Part shown: positions 25,742 through 35,803 of the stretch, piece by piece
Layout: each line of letters starts with the position of its first letter
How positions within the stretch are numbered: position 1 is the stretch's first letter
Assembly: GCF_011040385.1 (NCBI RefSeq)
Contig: NZ_JAAIKB010000003.1
Span: 434,001-498,000, forward strand
DNA length: 64,000 nucleotides
Reading direction: 5' to 3'
Origin: Falsiroseomonas algicola
GTDB lineage: Bacteria; Pseudomonadota; Alphaproteobacteria; Acetobacterales; Acetobacteraceae
The notes under the pieces: model-generated
The model's input: the letters and a program-made list of their open reading frames with translations, nothing else
What the model was told of the DNA's origin: nothing
Databases searched by the model: none
Program-made: the position numbers and the translations under genes

Positions 25742-26670
25742 GCACCGCGACCATGGATGGCGGCCGGACCGCCCCGCTTCCGCCCGGCGTGAATGTTGCC
25801 CCCGAGATGGGCGACATCATGCCGCCGGTGAAGGCCAAGAAGGGCTTCATCGGCTTCCTGCGCCGCAACCCGACCATCGCCATCGGCGGCTTCCTGGTTC
25901 TGCTGATGGTCTTCGTCGCGGTCTTCGCGCCCTACCTCGCGCATCGGGACCCGACCGCGCTGGCGCCGGCGCTGCGGACGCGGGAGCCCTCCGCGCAGTT
26001 CTGGTTCGGCACGGACATGCTGGGCCGCGACGTCTATTCGCGCGTGCTGCACGGCGCGCGCGTGTCGCTGACCGTCGGCTTCTCGGTGGCCTTCTGTGCC
26101 TCCGTCATCGGGCTGGCCATCGGCCTGGTGTCCGGCTTCATCCGGCTGGCGGACAGCATCATCATGCGGTTCATGGACGGCATGATGTCCATCCCGCCGA
26201 TCCTGCTGGCGATCGCGCTGATGGCGCTGACGCGGGGCAGCGTGGGCAACGTCGTGCTCGCCATCACCATCGCGGAAATCCCGCGCGTGTCGCGCCTGGT
26301 GCGCGGCGTGGTGCTGAGCCTGCGTGAGCAGCCCTATGTCGATGCGGCCGTCGCGTCCGGCACGCGGACGCCGATGATCATCCTGCGTCACATCCTGCCG
26401 AACACGCTGGCGCCGCTGACGGTGCAGGCGACCTATATCTGCGCCAGCGCCATGATCACCGAAGCCATCCTGAGCTTCATCGGCGCGGGCACGCCGCCCA
26501 TCATCCCGTCCTGGGGCAACATCATGGCGGAAGGCCGGGCGCTGTGGCAGGTGAAGCCCTACATCGTCTTCTTCCCCGCGGTGTTCCTCTCCATCACCGT
26601 GCTCGCCGTGAACCTGCTGGGTGACGGCCTGCGTGACGCGCTCGACCCGCGCATGGCGAAGAGGCTCTGA
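25738..26670 (+). CDS. dppC: ABC transporter permease, DppC/OppC type
   Basis: The 310-residue permease has the DppC N-terminal helix ([20 protein letters not shown]), the [10 protein letters not shown]-like motif ([17 protein letters not shown]), the EAA loop ([15 protein letters not shown]) and the C-terminal [17 protein letters not shown] prefer the TTG at 25738, which overlaps the dppB stop (TTGA) and has GAGG eight bases upstream. The ATG at 25753 would remove five residues but lacks a ribosome-binding site. It pairs with the DppB-type permease to serve up to five binding proteins. Confidence 0.92.
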   Translation: MSTATMDGGRTAPLPPGVNVAPEMGDIMPPVKAKKGFIGFLRRNPTIAIGGFLVLLMVFVAVFAPYLAHRDPTALAPALRTREPSAQFWFGTDMLGRDVYSRVLHGARVSLTVGFSVAFCASVIGLAIGLVSGFIRLADSIIMRFMDGMMSIPPILLAIALMALTRGSVGNVVLAITIAEIPRVSRLVRGVVLSLREQPYVDAAVASGTRTPMIILRHILPNTLAPLTVQATYICASAMITEAILSFIGAGTPPIIPSWGNIMAEGRALWQVKPYIVFFPAVFLSITVLAVNLLGDGLRDALDPRMAKRL

Positions 26671-26675
26671 TCACC

Positions 26676-27668
26676 ATGGCCCTGCTCGAAGTCGAAAACC
26701 TCCAGACCCACTTCCGCACGCCGGACGGCATCAACCGGGCGGTGGATGGCGTGAACTTCCACGTCAATGCGGGGGAGACGGTCGCCATCGTCGGTGAATC
26801 CGGCTGCGGCAAGTCCGTCACCGCCATGTCCATCCTGCGGCTGATCCCGGAGCCGCCCGGCAAGATCGCCGGCGCCATCCGGTTCAACGGCAAGAATCTG
26901 CTGGACGCCTCCGACAAGGAGATGCGGGCGATCCGCGGCAACGAGATCAGCATGATCTTCCAGGAGCCGATGACCAGCCTGAACCCGGTGCTGACCGTCG
27001 GCCGCCAGATCGGGGAGACGCTGCGCCTGCACCAGGGCCTGTCCGCGCAGGCCGCGGAGGACCGGGCGGTGGAGATGCTGAAGCTCGTCGGCATCCCGGA
27101 GCCGCAGCGGCGCGTGAAGGAATATCCGCACCAGCTCTCGGGCGGCATGCGGCAGCGCGTGATGATCGCGATCGCGCTGGCCTGCAACCCGAAGCTGCTC
27201 ATTGCCGATGAGCCGACCACGGCGCTCGACGTGACGATCCAGGCGCAGATCCTGGAGTTGATGCGGGACCTGAAGCACCGCGTCGGCGCGGCCATCGTGC
27301 TGATCACCCATGACCTCGGCGTGGTTGCGGAGGTCGCGGAGCGCGTGATCGTCATGTATGCCGGCCGCAAGGTGGAGGAAGCGGCCGTCGGGCCGCTGTT
27401 CCGCAACCCGCGGCACCCCTACACCCAGGGGCTGCTGGGCTCGATGCCGAAGCTGGGATCGTCCCTGACCGGAGAGGAGACCAGGCTCGCGGAGATTCCC
27501 GGCCTGGTGCCGAGCCTGAAGAAGAAGATTCCCGGCTGCGTCTTCGCCTCCCGCTGCCCGAAGGTGACGGATCTCTGCACGCAATACGCCCCGGCACTGG
27601 AAGAGAAGGCGCCAGGCCATGTCGCGGCCTGCCACTACGCGCTGCGTGAGGAGGTCGTCGCGGCATGA
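26676..27668 (+). CDS. dppD: ABC transporter ATP-binding protein, DppD/OppD type
   Basis: This 330-residue ATPase has Walker [13 protein letters not shown]-loop [10 protein letters not shown], signature [15 protein letters not shown], Walker [13 protein letters not shown] and switch [11 protein letters not shown]. The C-terminal oligopeptide/dipeptide extension has four cysteines in the pattern [15 protein letters not shown]...ACHY, which in relatives binds an Fe-S cluster or metal. It powers the transporter from the cytosolic side together with the DppF-type ATPase, whose start overlaps its stop (ATGA). Confidence 0.94.
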   Translation: MALLEVENLQTHFRTPDGINRAVDGVNFHVNAGETVAIVGESGCGKSVTAMSILRLIPEPPGKIAGAIRFNGKNLLDASDKEMRAIRGNEISMIFQEPMTSLNPVLTVGRQIGETLRLHQGLSAQAAEDRAVEMLKLVGIPEPQRRVKEYPHQLSGGMRQRVMIAIALACNPKLLIADEPTTALDVTIQAQILELMRDLKHRVGAAIVLITHDLGVVAEVAERVIVMYAGRKVEEAAVGPLFRNPRHPYTQGLLGSMPKLGSSLTGEETRLAEIPGLVPSLKKKIPGCVFASRCPKVTDLCTQYAPALEEKAPGHVAACHYALREEVVAA

Positions 27669-28714
27669 GCCAGCCCCTGTTGCAGGTCAACGACCTCAAG
27701 AAGCACTTCCCGATCAAGGCCGGCTTCCTCGGCGGCACGACGGGCTATGTCTATGCCGTGGATGGCGTCTCCTTCGACATCGCGAAGGGGGAGACGCTGT
27801 CGCTGGTGGGCGAATCCGGCTGCGGCAAATCAACCGTGGGCAAGGCGCTGCTGCGGCTATTTCCGCTGACGGCGGGGCAGGTGGTGCTGGGCGGCGACCG
27901 GATCGACGACATGCCGAACGGCACGCTGCGGCCGCTGCGACGCAAGATGCAGGTGGTCTTCCAGGATCCCTTCAGCAGCCTCAATCCGCGTATGAGGGTG
28001 CGGGACATCCTGGCGGAGCCGATCCGCAATTTCGGCTTGGCCAAGGATGCCGCGGACCTGGAAAAGCGGCTCGAGGGACTGATGGACAAGGTCCGGCTGC
28101 CGCGGGATGCCATCAATCGCTGGCCGCATGAATTCTCCGGCGGCCAGCGCCAGCGCATCGGCATCGCGCGGGCGCTCGCGGGTGAGCCCGACCTGATCAT
28201 CTGCGACGAGGCCGTCTCGGCGCTCGACGTCTCGGTCAAGGCGCAGATCGTCAACCTGCTGCAGGACCTGCAGACCGAGCTCGGCCTGGCGATGCTGTTC
28301 ATCAGCCATGACCTGGCGATCGTGGAGCACATGACGCACCGCGTGGCGGTCATGTATCTCGGCAAGATCGTGGAGGTGGCGCCGAAGCGGTCGCTGTTCG
28401 GGGCGCCGAAGCATCCCTATACGGAGGCGCTGCTGTCGGCCGTGCCCGTGCCCATGCCGGGCGCGGCGCGGGAACGGATCATCCTCAAGGGTGACGTGCC
28501 GAGCCCGATCAACCCGCCCAAGGGTTGCCGCTTCCACACCCGCTGCCCCTACGCCTTCGACCGCTGCCGGACGGAGGAGCCGCAACTGCGGCCGGTGGCC
28601 GATGCGCTGGAGGGGGGGCACATCGCCGCCTGCCACCTGCATGACCGGCCGGCCGGGGAGAACCCGCTCTCCGGTGCCAAGGGGGCGCAGCTTCTGGCGG
28701 TGGGCAGCGCCTGA
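27665..28714 (+). CDS. dppF: ABC transporter ATP-binding protein, DppF/OppF type
   Basis: This 349-residue second ATPase has Walker [15 protein letters not shown]-loop [12 protein letters not shown], signature [15 protein letters not shown], Walker [15 protein letters not shown], and the C-terminal [15 protein letters not shown] cysteine motif of the DppF/OppF class. It starts inside the stop of dppD. The operon appears to end here: an 11-bp stem-loop follows at 28720-28744. Confidence 0.94.
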   Translation: MSQPLLQVNDLKKHFPIKAGFLGGTTGYVYAVDGVSFDIAKGETLSLVGESGCGKSTVGKALLRLFPLTAGQVVLGGDRIDDMPNGTLRPLRRKMQVVFQDPFSSLNPRMRVRDILAEPIRNFGLAKDAADLEKRLEGLMDKVRLPRDAINRWPHEFSGGQRQRIGIARALAGEPDLIICDEAVSALDVSVKAQIVNLLQDLQTELGLAMLFISHDLAIVEHMTHRVAVMYLGKIVEVAPKRSLFGAPKHPYTEALLSAVPVPMPGAARERIILKGDVPSPINPPKGCRFHTRCPYAFDRCRTEEPQLRPVADALEGGHIAACHLHDRPAGENPLSGAKGAQLLAVGSA

Positions 28715-28719
28715 GGCGA

Positions 28720-28744
28720 GGAGGAGAGATTTGATCTCTCCTCC
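28720..28744 (+). terminator. Stem-loop after the dpp-type operon
   Basis: The arms ggaggagagat (28720-28730) and atctctcctcc (28734-28744) are perfectly complementary over 11 bp with a TTG loop. There is no U run, so it may be a weak or Rho-assisted terminator or a 3' stabilising structure. Confidence 0.5.
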
Positions 28745-28830
28745 GCAACAAGGCGATTCCCGGGCGCGGCGATTGCGCTAGGCTGATCCCAACGACAGGC
28801 CGGCAAGGGCCGGCTGAAGGGGGAGACGCC

Positions 28831-29793
28831 ATGTTCGTGAACCGCCGCAGCCTGCTCGCCGCCACCACGCTGCCGAATTTCTCGATCGCCCAGCCGCTCT
28901 GGCCGAGCCAGCCGGTGCGCTTCATCACGCCCTTCGCACCGGGCGGCGGCGTGGACACGCTGGTCCGCCTCTACTGTTCCCGCCTGGCGGAGATCACGGG
29001 GCAATCCTTCGTGGTGGAGAACCGGGCCGGCGCGGGAGGCAATATCGGCATGCTCGCCATCGCGCGGGCGCCGGCGGATGGGACGGTGATCGGCCTCGGC
29101 TCCGTCTCCTCCCTCGCCATCTCGCCGACGCTGCGGGCGGATATCCCCTTCGATGTGGAGCGGGACTTCACCTACATCGCGGGGCTTTGGCAGTTGCCGA
29201 ACCTGCTGATCGTGAACAACGACGTGCCCGCGCGGACGGTGCCGGAACTGATCGAGGTGATCCGCCGGGCGCCGGGGCAATACACCTTCGCCAGCCCGGG
29301 ATCGGGCACCACCGTCCACCTCTCCGGGGAGATGTTCCGGCAGATGGCGGGGCTCGACATGGTGCATGTGCCCTATCGCGGCGGCGCCGCCGCGCAGATC
29401 GATGTCATGGCCGGGCGCGTGCACATGATCTTCGACAACATCCCGCAGAGCCTGGCGACGGCGAGGGCCGGCAAGGCGCGGGCGCTGGCGGTCACCAGCC
29501 TGCGACGCAGCCCCTTCGCGCCGGAGATCCCGGCCATGGCCGAGTTCCTGCCCGGATTCGACATCACCTCCTGGGGCAGCGTCGTCGCGCCGGCCGGCCT
29601 GCCGGCGCCGGTCGTGGCGCGGCTGTCGGCGCTGACGGCACAGGTGCTGGACGACCCGGCGTTCAATGCGCGGCTGGCCGAGAACGGCGCCGGCGCCTGG
29701 CGGCAATCCCCGGAGGAGCTTGCGGCGTTCCGCCGGGCCTCCGAGGCGCAGCTGGCGCCGGTGATCCGGGCCTCCGGCGCGCGGGTGGAATAG
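28831..29793 (+). CDS. Bug-family (tripartite tricarboxylate type) substrate-binding protein
   Basis: This 320-residue periplasmic protein has a short leader ([20 protein letters not shown]) and the Bug hallmarks [59 protein letters not shown] and VHMIFDNIP. Bug proteins bind carboxylic acids and usually feed TctAB permeases, but no tctA or tctB gene is here. As in Bordetella and relatives, orphan Bug proteins often outnumber permeases. It lies between the dpp operon and coxSLM, on the same strand but with its own ribosome-binding site. Confidence 0.92.
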   Translation: MFVNRRSLLAATTLPNFSIAQPLWPSQPVRFITPFAPGGGVDTLVRLYCSRLAEITGQSFVVENRAGAGGNIGMLAIARAPADGTVIGLGSVSSLAISPTLRADIPFDVERDFTYIAGLWQLPNLLIVNNDVPARTVPELIEVIRRAPGQYTFASPGSGTTVHLSGEMFRQMAGLDMVHVPYRGGAAAQIDVMAGRVHMIFDNIPQSLATARAGKARALAVTSLRRSPFAPEIPAMAEFLPGFDITSWGSVVAPAGLPAPVVARLSALTAQVLDDPAFNARLAENGAGAWRQSPEELAAFRRASEAQLAPVIRASGARVE

Positions 29794-29900
29794 CAAGGCG
29801 CCTCGCCTGCCGCTTGACGTTCGGCGGGGCGAGGGCGACTCTCTCCCCAGGGAGCGGCCCCTGTTCCGGGGCTGGCCAATGGAATCTGGGGAGAGGCGCG

Positions 29901-30407
29901 ATGCCGCAGGTCAGTCTGACGGTCAACGGCACCAAGCACACGGTCGAGGTCGAGGCCCGGACGCTGCTGGTGGAACTGCTGCGGGAGAAACTGCGGCTCA
30001 CCGGCACGCATGTGGGCTGCGATACCAGCCAGTGCGGCGCCTGCGTCGTCCATATGGGCGGCGACAGCATCAAGTCCTGCACCATCCTGGCGGTGCAGTG
30101 CGAGGGGGCCTCCGTCACCACGATCGAGGGCCTGGCCGCGGCCGATGGCACGCTGCACCCGATGCAGGAGGCCTTCCGCGAGTATCACGCCCTGCAGTGC
30201 GGCTTCTGTACGCCGGGCATGGTCATGTCGGCCATCGACCTGGTGAACAAGCATCCGGACGGGCTCTCCGAGAAGGAGATCCGGGAGGGGCTGGAGGGCA
30301 ACCTCTGCCGCTGCACGGGCTACCACAACATCGTCAAGGCGATCGCGGCCGCCAGCGATGTGATGCAGGGCCGCACCGCGGAACTGACGCCGGCCGCGGC
30401 TGAGTAG
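29901..30407 (+). CDS. coxS: Molybdenum hydroxylase [2Fe-2S] small subunit (CoxS-like)
   Basis: This 168-residue iron-sulfur subunit has a plant-ferredoxin-type cluster (Cys40, Cys45, Cys48, Cys60) and the C-terminal four-helix cluster domain (Cys100, Cys103, Cys136, Cys138 in QCGFCTPG and NLCRCTGY). It passes electrons from the molybdenum site in CoxL to FAD in CoxM. The ATG at 29901 follows GGGGAGAGG. The gene order S-L-M is that of form II (putative) CO dehydrogenases rather than the M-S-L order of form I. Confidence 0.93.
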   Translation: MPQVSLTVNGTKHTVEVEARTLLVELLREKLRLTGTHVGCDTSQCGACVVHMGGDSIKSCTILAVQCEGASVTTIEGLAAADGTLHPMQEAFREYHALQCGFCTPGMVMSAIDLVNKHPDGLSEKEIREGLEGNLCRCTGYHNIVKAIAAASDVMQGRTAELTPAAAE

Positions 30408-30502
30408 TCTCGCCGGTTGGGTGCTCCGCCGCGCCAATTCCCCGGCAGAGGGAAGCGCGGCGGCGGGCCAGCCTGTTGCACGTCAACGGGGAGGATAGGT
30501 TC

Positions 30503-32884
30503 ATGAACGTCGTGCAGCCCTTCGAGGGCATTGGCGCCAGCGTGCGCCGCAAGGAAGATTTCCGGTTCCTGCAGGGTCGCGGCATGTACACGGACGACAT
30601 CAATCGTCCGGGCCAGACCCACGCCTTCATCCTGCGCAGCCCGCATGCGCATGCGACGATCAACGGCATCGACACGGCGGCCGCCAAGGCCATGCCGGGC
30701 GTGCTGGCCGTCTTCACCAGCGCGGACATGGCAGGCATCGGCGGCCTGCCCTGCGGCTGGCAGATCCACAACAAGGATGGCTCCCCGATGGCGGAGCCGA
30801 AGCACCCGGTGCTGGCGGAGGGCAAGGTCCGCCATGTCGGCGATCCCGTCGCCGTGGTCGTCGCGGAAACACGCGCCCAGGCGCGCGATGCGGCGGAAGC
30901 CATCGTCGTGGACTACGCGCCGATGCCCGGCGTCTCCACCACCGAGGCCGCGATCGCGCCCGGCGCGCCGGCGGTGCATGACGGCGTGGCGGGGAACCTC
31001 TGCTACGACTGGCATATCGGCGACAAGGCGGCGACGGAAGCGGCCTTCGCCAAGGCCCACAAGGTGGTGAAGTTCTCCACCACCAACAACCGCCTGGTGC
31101 CGAACGCGATGGAGCCGCGCTCCGCCATCGGCGAATTCGACACGATGAGCGGCGACTACACGCTCTACACCACCAGCCAGAACCCGCATGTGATCCGGCT
31201 GCTGATGGGCGCCTTCGTGCTCTCCATCCCGGAGAGCAAGCTGCGCGTCGTGGCGCCGGATGTCGGCGGCGGCTTCGGCAGCAAGATCTACCACTATGCC
31301 GAGGAAGCGATCGTCACCTGGGCCTCGGCCAAGGTGAAGCGGCCGATCAAGTGGACGGCCGACCGCACCGAGAGCTTCATGTCGGACGCCCATGGGCGGG
31401 ATCACGTCTCCACCGCCGAACTCGCGCTGGATGCCGAAGGAAAGATCCTCGGGCTGAAGGTGCACACGCTGGCGAACATGGGCGCCTATCTCTCCACCTT
31501 CGCGCCCTGCGTGCCGACCTACCTCTACGCCACGCTGCTGGCGGGCGTGTACACCACGCCGGTGATCTACGCCGAGGTTAAGGCAGTCTTCACCCATACC
31601 GTGCCCGTCGATGCCTATCGCGGCGCCGGGCGGCCGGAGGCGACCTACCTGCTCGAGCGGCTGATGGACGTCGCGGCGCGGGAGATCGGGATGGACCGGG
31701 TGGAGTTCCGCAAGAAGAACTTCATCCCGGTCGATGCCTTCCCCTACCAGACGCCGGTCGCGCTGCAGTACGACAGCGGCGACTACTTTTCGACCCTCGC
31801 GGAAGCGCTGAAGACCGCCGACTGGGCGGGGTTCGAGGCGCGGCGGGAGGCCGCGAAGGCGAAGGGCAAGCTGCGCGGCATCGGTATCTCCACCTACCTC
31901 GAGGCCTGCGGCATCGCGCCCTCCGCCGTGGTGGGCAGCCTCGGCGCGCGGGCGGGGCTCTATGAGGTCGGCACCATCCGCGTGCATCCGACGGGCAGCG
32001 TCACGGTGCTGACCGGCACGCACAGCCATGGCCAGGGGCATGAGACGACCCTGGCACAGCTGGTGGCGGACAAGCTCGGCGTGCCCATCGCGAATGTGGA
32101 CATCGTGCATGGCGACACCGCCAAGGTGCCCTTCGGCATGGGCACCTATGGCAGCCGGTCGCTGGCCGTCGGCGGCAGCGCGATGGACAAGGCGATGGAC
32201 AAGATCATCGCCAAGGGCAAGCGCATCGCCGCCCATCTGATGGAAGCCAGCGTCGAGGATGTGGAGTTCGAGCGCGGCACCTTCCGCGTGGCGGGCACGG
32301 ACAAGACCAAGTCGCTGACCGACATCAGCCTGACCGCCTATGTCCCCCACAACTACCCGATCGAGGAGATCGAGCCGGGGCTGGAGGAGACCGCCTTCTA
32401 CGACCCGAAGAACTTCACCTATCCCGGCGGCTGCCACATCGCGGAGGTCGAGATCGACACGGAGACGGGCAAGGTCTCCATGGTGAACTTCACGGCCGTG
32501 GACGATGTCGGCCGCGTCATCAACCCCATGATCGTGGAGGGCCAGGTGCAGGGCGGCGTCGCCCAGGGCATCGGCCAGGCGCTGCTGGAAGCGGCCGTCT
32601 ATGACGCGGAAGGGCAGCTCATCAGCGGGTCGATGATGGACTACACCATGCCGCGCGCCGACGATCTGGCGCCGGTGTCCGTCGCGACGCACACCACGCT
32701 CTGCACGCATAATCCGCTGGGCGTGAAGGGGTGCGGGGAGGTAGGGGCGATCGGGTCGCCGCCCGCCGTCATGAATGCCGTGGTTGACGCGCTGCGTGAT
32801 TTCGGCGTGAACCATGTGGAGATGCCGGCGACGCCGGCGAAGATCTGGAACATCATCCACGGCCACCGCCTGGCGGCCGAGTGA
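30503..32884 (+). CDS. coxL: Molybdenum hydroxylase large subunit, form II CoxL-like
   Basis: The 793-residue catalytic subunit binds the molybdenum-pterin cofactor; recognisable blocks are [37 protein letters not shown], the active-site loop AYRGAGR (residues 371-377), [17 protein letters not shown] and the proton-acceptor region [14 protein letters not shown]. True form I CO dehydrogenases have AYRCSFR with a Cys that binds copper; here the loop is AYRGAGR, so it is form II. CO oxidation is therefore doubtful and an aldehyde or N-heterocycle may be the substrate. GGGGAGGA precedes the ATG. Confidence 0.93.
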   Translation: MNVVQPFEGIGASVRRKEDFRFLQGRGMYTDDINRPGQTHAFILRSPHAHATINGIDTAAAKAMPGVLAVFTSADMAGIGGLPCGWQIHNKDGSPMAEPKHPVLAEGKVRHVGDPVAVVVAETRAQARDAAEAIVVDYAPMPGVSTTEAAIAPGAPAVHDGVAGNLCYDWHIGDKAATEAAFAKAHKVVKFSTTNNRLVPNAMEPRSAIGEFDTMSGDYTLYTTSQNPHVIRLLMGAFVLSIPESKLRVVAPDVGGGFGSKIYHYAEEAIVTWASAKVKRPIKWTADRTESFMSDAHGRDHVSTAELALDAEGKILGLKVHTLANMGAYLSTFAPCVPTYLYATLLAGVYTTPVIYAEVKAVFTHTVPVDAYRGAGRPEATYLLERLMDVAAREIGMDRVEFRKKNFIPVDAFPYQTPVALQYDSGDYFSTLAEALKTADWAGFEARREAAKAKGKLRGIGISTYLEACGIAPSAVVGSLGARAGLYEVGTIRVHPTGSVTVLTGTHSHGQGHETTLAQLVADKLGVPIANVDIVHGDTAKVPFGMGTYGSRSLAVGGSAMDKAMDKIIAKGKRIAAHLMEASVEDVEFERGTFRVAGTDKTKSLTDISLTAYVPHNYPIEEIEPGLEETAFYDPKNFTYPGGCHIAEVEIDTETGKVSMVNFTAVDDVGRVINPMIVEGQVQGGVAQGIGQALLEAAVYDAEGQLISGSMMDYTMPRADDLAPVSVATHTTLCTHNPLGVKGCGEVGAIGSPPAVMNAVVDALRDFGVNHVEMPATPAKIWNIIHGHRLAAE

Positions 32885-32896
32885 GGGACGAGAGCC

Positions 32897-33694
32897 ATGT
32901 ATGATTTCGAATACCACAAGCCGTCCTCCGTCGCCGATGCGGTCAAGATCCTGGCCGCCGATCCCGATGCGCGCGCCATCTCCGGTGGCATGACGCTGCT
33001 GCCGGCGCTGAAGCTGCGGCTGAACAAGCCGACGGCGGTGGTGGACCTGTCGGGCATCGCGGACCTGCGCGGCGTGAAGCGCGACGGCAACAAGATCGTC
33101 ATCGGCGCGCTGACGAAGCACTACGAGGTCGCGACCTCCGCCGAGGTGAAGGCGGCGATCCCGGCGCTGGCGGCGATGGCGGCGAGCATCGGCGACACGC
33201 AGGTGCGCAACCGCGGCACCATGGGCGGGTCCGTCGCCAACAACGACCCCTCCGCCGACTACCCTGCGGCGCTGCTGGCGCTGGGCGCCACCATCCAGAC
33301 CGACCGCCGCACCATCAGCGCCGATGACTTCTTCCAGGGCATGTTCGCGACGGCGCTGGAGGCGGGCGAGCTGGTGACGGCGATCCACATCCCGGTGCCG
33401 GAGAAGGCGGGCTACGCCAAGATGCGCAACCCGGCCAGCCGCTACTCCATGGCGGGCGTCTTCGTGGCCAAGGGACCGGCCGGCGTGCGCGTCGCGGTCA
33501 ATGGCGCGGGCAACAACGGCTCCTACCGCCACGCGGGCATGGAAGCGGCGCTGTCCGCCAATTGGTCGGCCGATGCGGTGGCGGGGATCAAGGTCGATCC
33601 GTCCGACATGAACGGCGACATCCATGGCAGCGCCGAGTATCGCGCGCACCTCGTCACCGTCATGGCCAAGCGCGCCGTCACGAACGCGGGCTGA
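32897..33694 (+). CDS. coxM: Molybdenum hydroxylase FAD-binding medium subunit (CoxM-like)
   Basis: This 265-residue FAD subunit carries ISGGMTLLPALKLRLNKP and the second flavin-binding motif IGDTQVRNRGTMGGSVANND, followed by the CO-dehydrogenase flavoprotein C-terminal domain. It takes electrons from CoxS and hands them to an acceptor. It starts 12 bp after coxL and ends just before a strong Rho-independent terminator. No maturation genes (coxDEF, coxG) are next to it, which also argues against a classical CO dehydrogenase. Confidence 0.92.
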   Translation: MYDFEYHKPSSVADAVKILAADPDARAISGGMTLLPALKLRLNKPTAVVDLSGIADLRGVKRDGNKIVIGALTKHYEVATSAEVKAAIPALAAMAASIGDTQVRNRGTMGGSVANNDPSADYPAALLALGATIQTDRRTISADDFFQGMFATALEAGELVTAIHIPVPEKAGYAKMRNPASRYSMAGVFVAKGPAGVRVAVNGAGNNGSYRHAGMEAALSANWSADAVAGIKVDPSDMNGDIHGSAEYRAHLVTVMAKRAVTNAG

Positions 33695-33714
33695 ACCGTC
33701 ACGAGCGGAACGAC

Positions 33715-33744
33715 AGGGGCGTGTCGCAGGGCACGCCCCTTTTT
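33715..33744 (+). terminator. Rho-independent terminator after coxSLM
   Basis: The arms aggggcgtg (33715-33723) and cacgcccct (33732-33740) pair perfectly over 9 bp with an 8-nt loop, followed by a T run (33740-33744). It lies 20 bp after the coxM stop and separates this plus-strand unit from the convergent GH8 gene. Confidence 0.85.
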
Positions 33745-33749
33745 CGTGA

Positions 33750-34931
33750 CTATCGCATGGCGGGGGACAGCTGCAGGTCCCGCCAGGCCATGCGGGAGAG
33801 CAGGGTCAGCGCCGCCGCGTAGTAGTCCGGCGCGCCGCCGATGCGCGGCATCACGCTGGCATCGCCACGCGCGAGGATGGCGGCCGTCGAGAGTCGAGCC
33901 ACGGCGACGATGCCGGAATGGGCGGGGTAGGGGGCGAGTTGCCCGCTCCGCAGGTCCGTCCAGGCGGGAATGGCGCGATGGTCCGGGTCCGCCCAGAAGC
34001 CGACGGCGGCATTGACGCTGGGATGATCGGCCAGCCCGGCCCAGACCATGTTGAGCGGGATGCGCACCGCGTCGAAGGAGAAGCGGGCAGGCCAGCCATC
34101 GGCGGGCAGCAGATCGGCATTGGCGCGCAGTTCCAGCCAGTCCGGCGGCAGGCCGAAGCGGCCGAAGCGCGCCTGGCGCAACAGCGTCAGTCCATCCTCC
34201 TCCAGCCGTCCCCAGACGGGATCGGCCACTTCGCGTCCCAGGGCCCGCATCGCGGGGAAGGCGTAGTAGGACAGGTTCAGCACCGTCCGCGTGCGGCCCT
34301 GGAAGCCATAGGCACCGGGCAGCAGCACCCATCGCCCATTGCGCTGACTGGTGCAGCTCCGCAGCAGGTCGCGCGCGATGGCGATGGCGCGTCGGCGGTA
34401 ATCGGCGTTCCCCCAGCGCGCGCCCGCCTCCAGCAGCGCCCAGGCGATGAAGAGGTCGCCATCGGTGGCATTGTTGGGGTCCGTGACGTTGGGCTGCTGG
34501 TCCGGCTGGAAGCGCCAGGAGCAGAGATTGTCCTCCCGCCGCTTCAGGTTCGCGAGAGTCCAGCCGAGCAGACGGCCGAAGCTGCCCTGGTCATCCGCCC
34601 GCACGGCGGCGAGCATGGCGTAGCCCTGGCCCTCGGAATGGGAGACGTTGCGGTTGCCGGTATCGACGACGCGCCCTTCGGGCAGCAGGTATCGGCGACG
34701 GAACTCGATCCAGTCCTCCTGCGGTGTGCCGATGCCGGCGGCCGGATCGGCAGCGGAGGGCTGGGCCCGGCTGGCAGGGTTCCGCTGGGCGGGGCTCTGC
34801 GTGGAGGCCAGCGCCATGCTCCCGCCTGCGGCAAGGATCACGAGGCGCCGCCGGCCCGGCAAGGCGGTGTCCTGGAGGCAGGCCGGCCCGATCGAGGGCG
34901 CCGGGGCCAAGGGCGGTGTCTTCCGCAACAT
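33750..34931 (-). CDS. Glycoside hydrolase family 8 endoglucanase (BcsZ-like)
   Basis: This 393-residue protein has a twin-arginine-like N-terminus (GRRRLVILAAGGSMALAS) and a GH8 alpha/alpha barrel. The acid is Glu100 in NVSHSEGQGYAMLAA and the conserved Asp157 lies in NNATDGDLFIAWALLEAG. GH8 enzymes hydrolyse beta-1,4-glucans, and BcsZ members act in cellulose secretion. No bcsA/bcsB genes are in the window, so it is an orphan here or serves the polysaccharide of the first 14 kb. The start is either ATG 34931 (used) or GTG 34943. Confidence 0.9.
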   Translation of the reverse strand: MLRKTPPLAPAPSIGPACLQDTALPGRRRLVILAAGGSMALASTQSPAQRNPASRAQPSAADPAAGIGTPQEDWIEFRRRYLLPEGRVVDTGNRNVSHSEGQGYAMLAAVRADDQGSFGRLLGWTLANLKRREDNLCSWRFQPDQQPNVTDPNNATDGDLFIAWALLEAGARWGNADYRRRAIAIARDLLRSCTSQRNGRWVLLPGAYGFQGRTRTVLNLSYYAFPAMRALGREVADPVWGRLEEDGLTLLRQARFGRFGLPPDWLELRANADLLPADGWPARFSFDAVRIPLNMVWAGLADHPSVNAAVGFWADPDHRAIPAWTDLRSGQLAPYPAHSGIVAVARLSTAAILARGDASVMPRIGGAPDYYAAALTLLSRMAWRDLQLSPAMR

Positions 34932-34962
34932 CGCGGGATGCACCCTGCTGCATTTCGGGGTT

Positions 34963-34977
34963 AAGGAATAGTTCCTT
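34963..34977. promoter_or_regulatory. Operator-like dyad in a divergent promoter region
   Basis: A perfect dyad, aaggaa-tag-ttcctt, lies in the comparatively AT-rich gap between the divergent GH8 gene (start 34931) and the secreted unknown (start 35066). Low GC and a central symmetric site fit a shared control region, but no matching regulator gene is nearby. Confidence 0.35.
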
Positions 34978-35065
34978 TTGTTTCCGACTTCTTGCCCTGT
35001 CTCAAATTGTCGCTGGACGATTCATGAGAAGCTGCGAGGAATGGCGTGGAGCACGGAGTAGCAGG

Positions 35066-35788
35066 ATGCCTCGCCTTGCCTGGCTGGTTGCGCTGATGAT
35101 GCTGGGTGCGCAGGTCCCCGGCGTGCTTGCGCAGGATACCGCCGCCGCACCACCACCCCCAGCCGCGCCGCCCGGCGATGCCGTGCCGGCCGACGGCTTC
35201 CCGGCCCTCCGGGTGCTGGCGGTGGCGCGGCAGGTCGAACTCGACATGTCGGCCGCGGAGGCGGTCTCGGTGCTGGTGGATGGCGGGCTCGTCATCGATC
35301 AGCAGCGCGACCTGCCGCCGGACGGGCTGAGCCGCCTGATCCTGGCGGTGCCGGACGATGACGACTGCATGCCGCGCGGCGCGCAGCTGGTCTGCCCCTC
35401 GGTCCGCGTCTTCCTGATCAACGATCCGCAACGCGGCCACCGGGTGACGCGCGTCGAGGCCTACCAGCGCGTGGACACGCGGCTGACCGTCGCGCAGGTC
35501 TTCGAACAGGCGGCCACGGCCATGGGCCCGGCGCTGCAGACCGAGATGTGGCCCGAGCAGGTGCGGGGCGGGTCCGTCGTGGTCTGGCGCCAGCGTTGGC
35601 GGGAGGATCTGGCCGATGGGCCCTCCACCGAGGTGATCGCGACCCAGGATCCGCCGGACCGCCCCGTCTTCGGCATGGCCGATCCCAATTCCCGCGCCAC
35701 CGGCATCGGCGTGGTGATCGCCAATGTCGATGTCGAGGGGTCCTTCGCCTCCGTCCGCCGCCGCCTGCGGATCCCGCCGCAGCGCTGA
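35066..35788 (+). CDS. Secreted or periplasmic protein of unknown function
   Basis: The 240-residue protein has a signal peptide (MPRLAWLVALMMLGAQVPGV, cleavage near VLAQD), a Pro/Ala-rich stretch and a globular part with a Cys pair (DDDDCMPRGAQLVC, perhaps a disulfide). I recognise no family. GGAG lies eight bases before the ATG at 35066; an in-frame ATG further up would put charged residues before the leader. It is divergent from the GH8 endoglucanase across a shared 134-bp region, so a link to glucan metabolism is possible. Confidence 0.7.
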   Translation: MPRLAWLVALMMLGAQVPGVLAQDTAAAPPPPAAPPGDAVPADGFPALRVLAVARQVELDMSAAEAVSVLVDGGLVIDQQRDLPPDGLSRLILAVPDDDDCMPRGAQLVCPSVRVFLINDPQRGHRVTRVEAYQRVDTRLTVAQVFEQAATAMGPALQTEMWPEQVRGGSVVVWRQRWREDLADGPSTEVIATQDPPDRPVFGMADPNSRATGIGVVIANVDVEGSFASVRRRLRIPPQR

Positions 35789-35803
35789 GCGGCGAGCGCT
35801 GCC

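Noticed and set aside
30320-33649. Open frame of 1109 codons antisense to coxL and coxM
   Set aside because: It has biased composition and no recognisable domain, while the sense strand has full molybdenum hydroxylase subunits.
29901-33694. Classical form I carbon monoxide dehydrogenase
   Set aside because: The active-site loop lacks the copper-binding Cys motif and the order is S-L-M without maturation genes.
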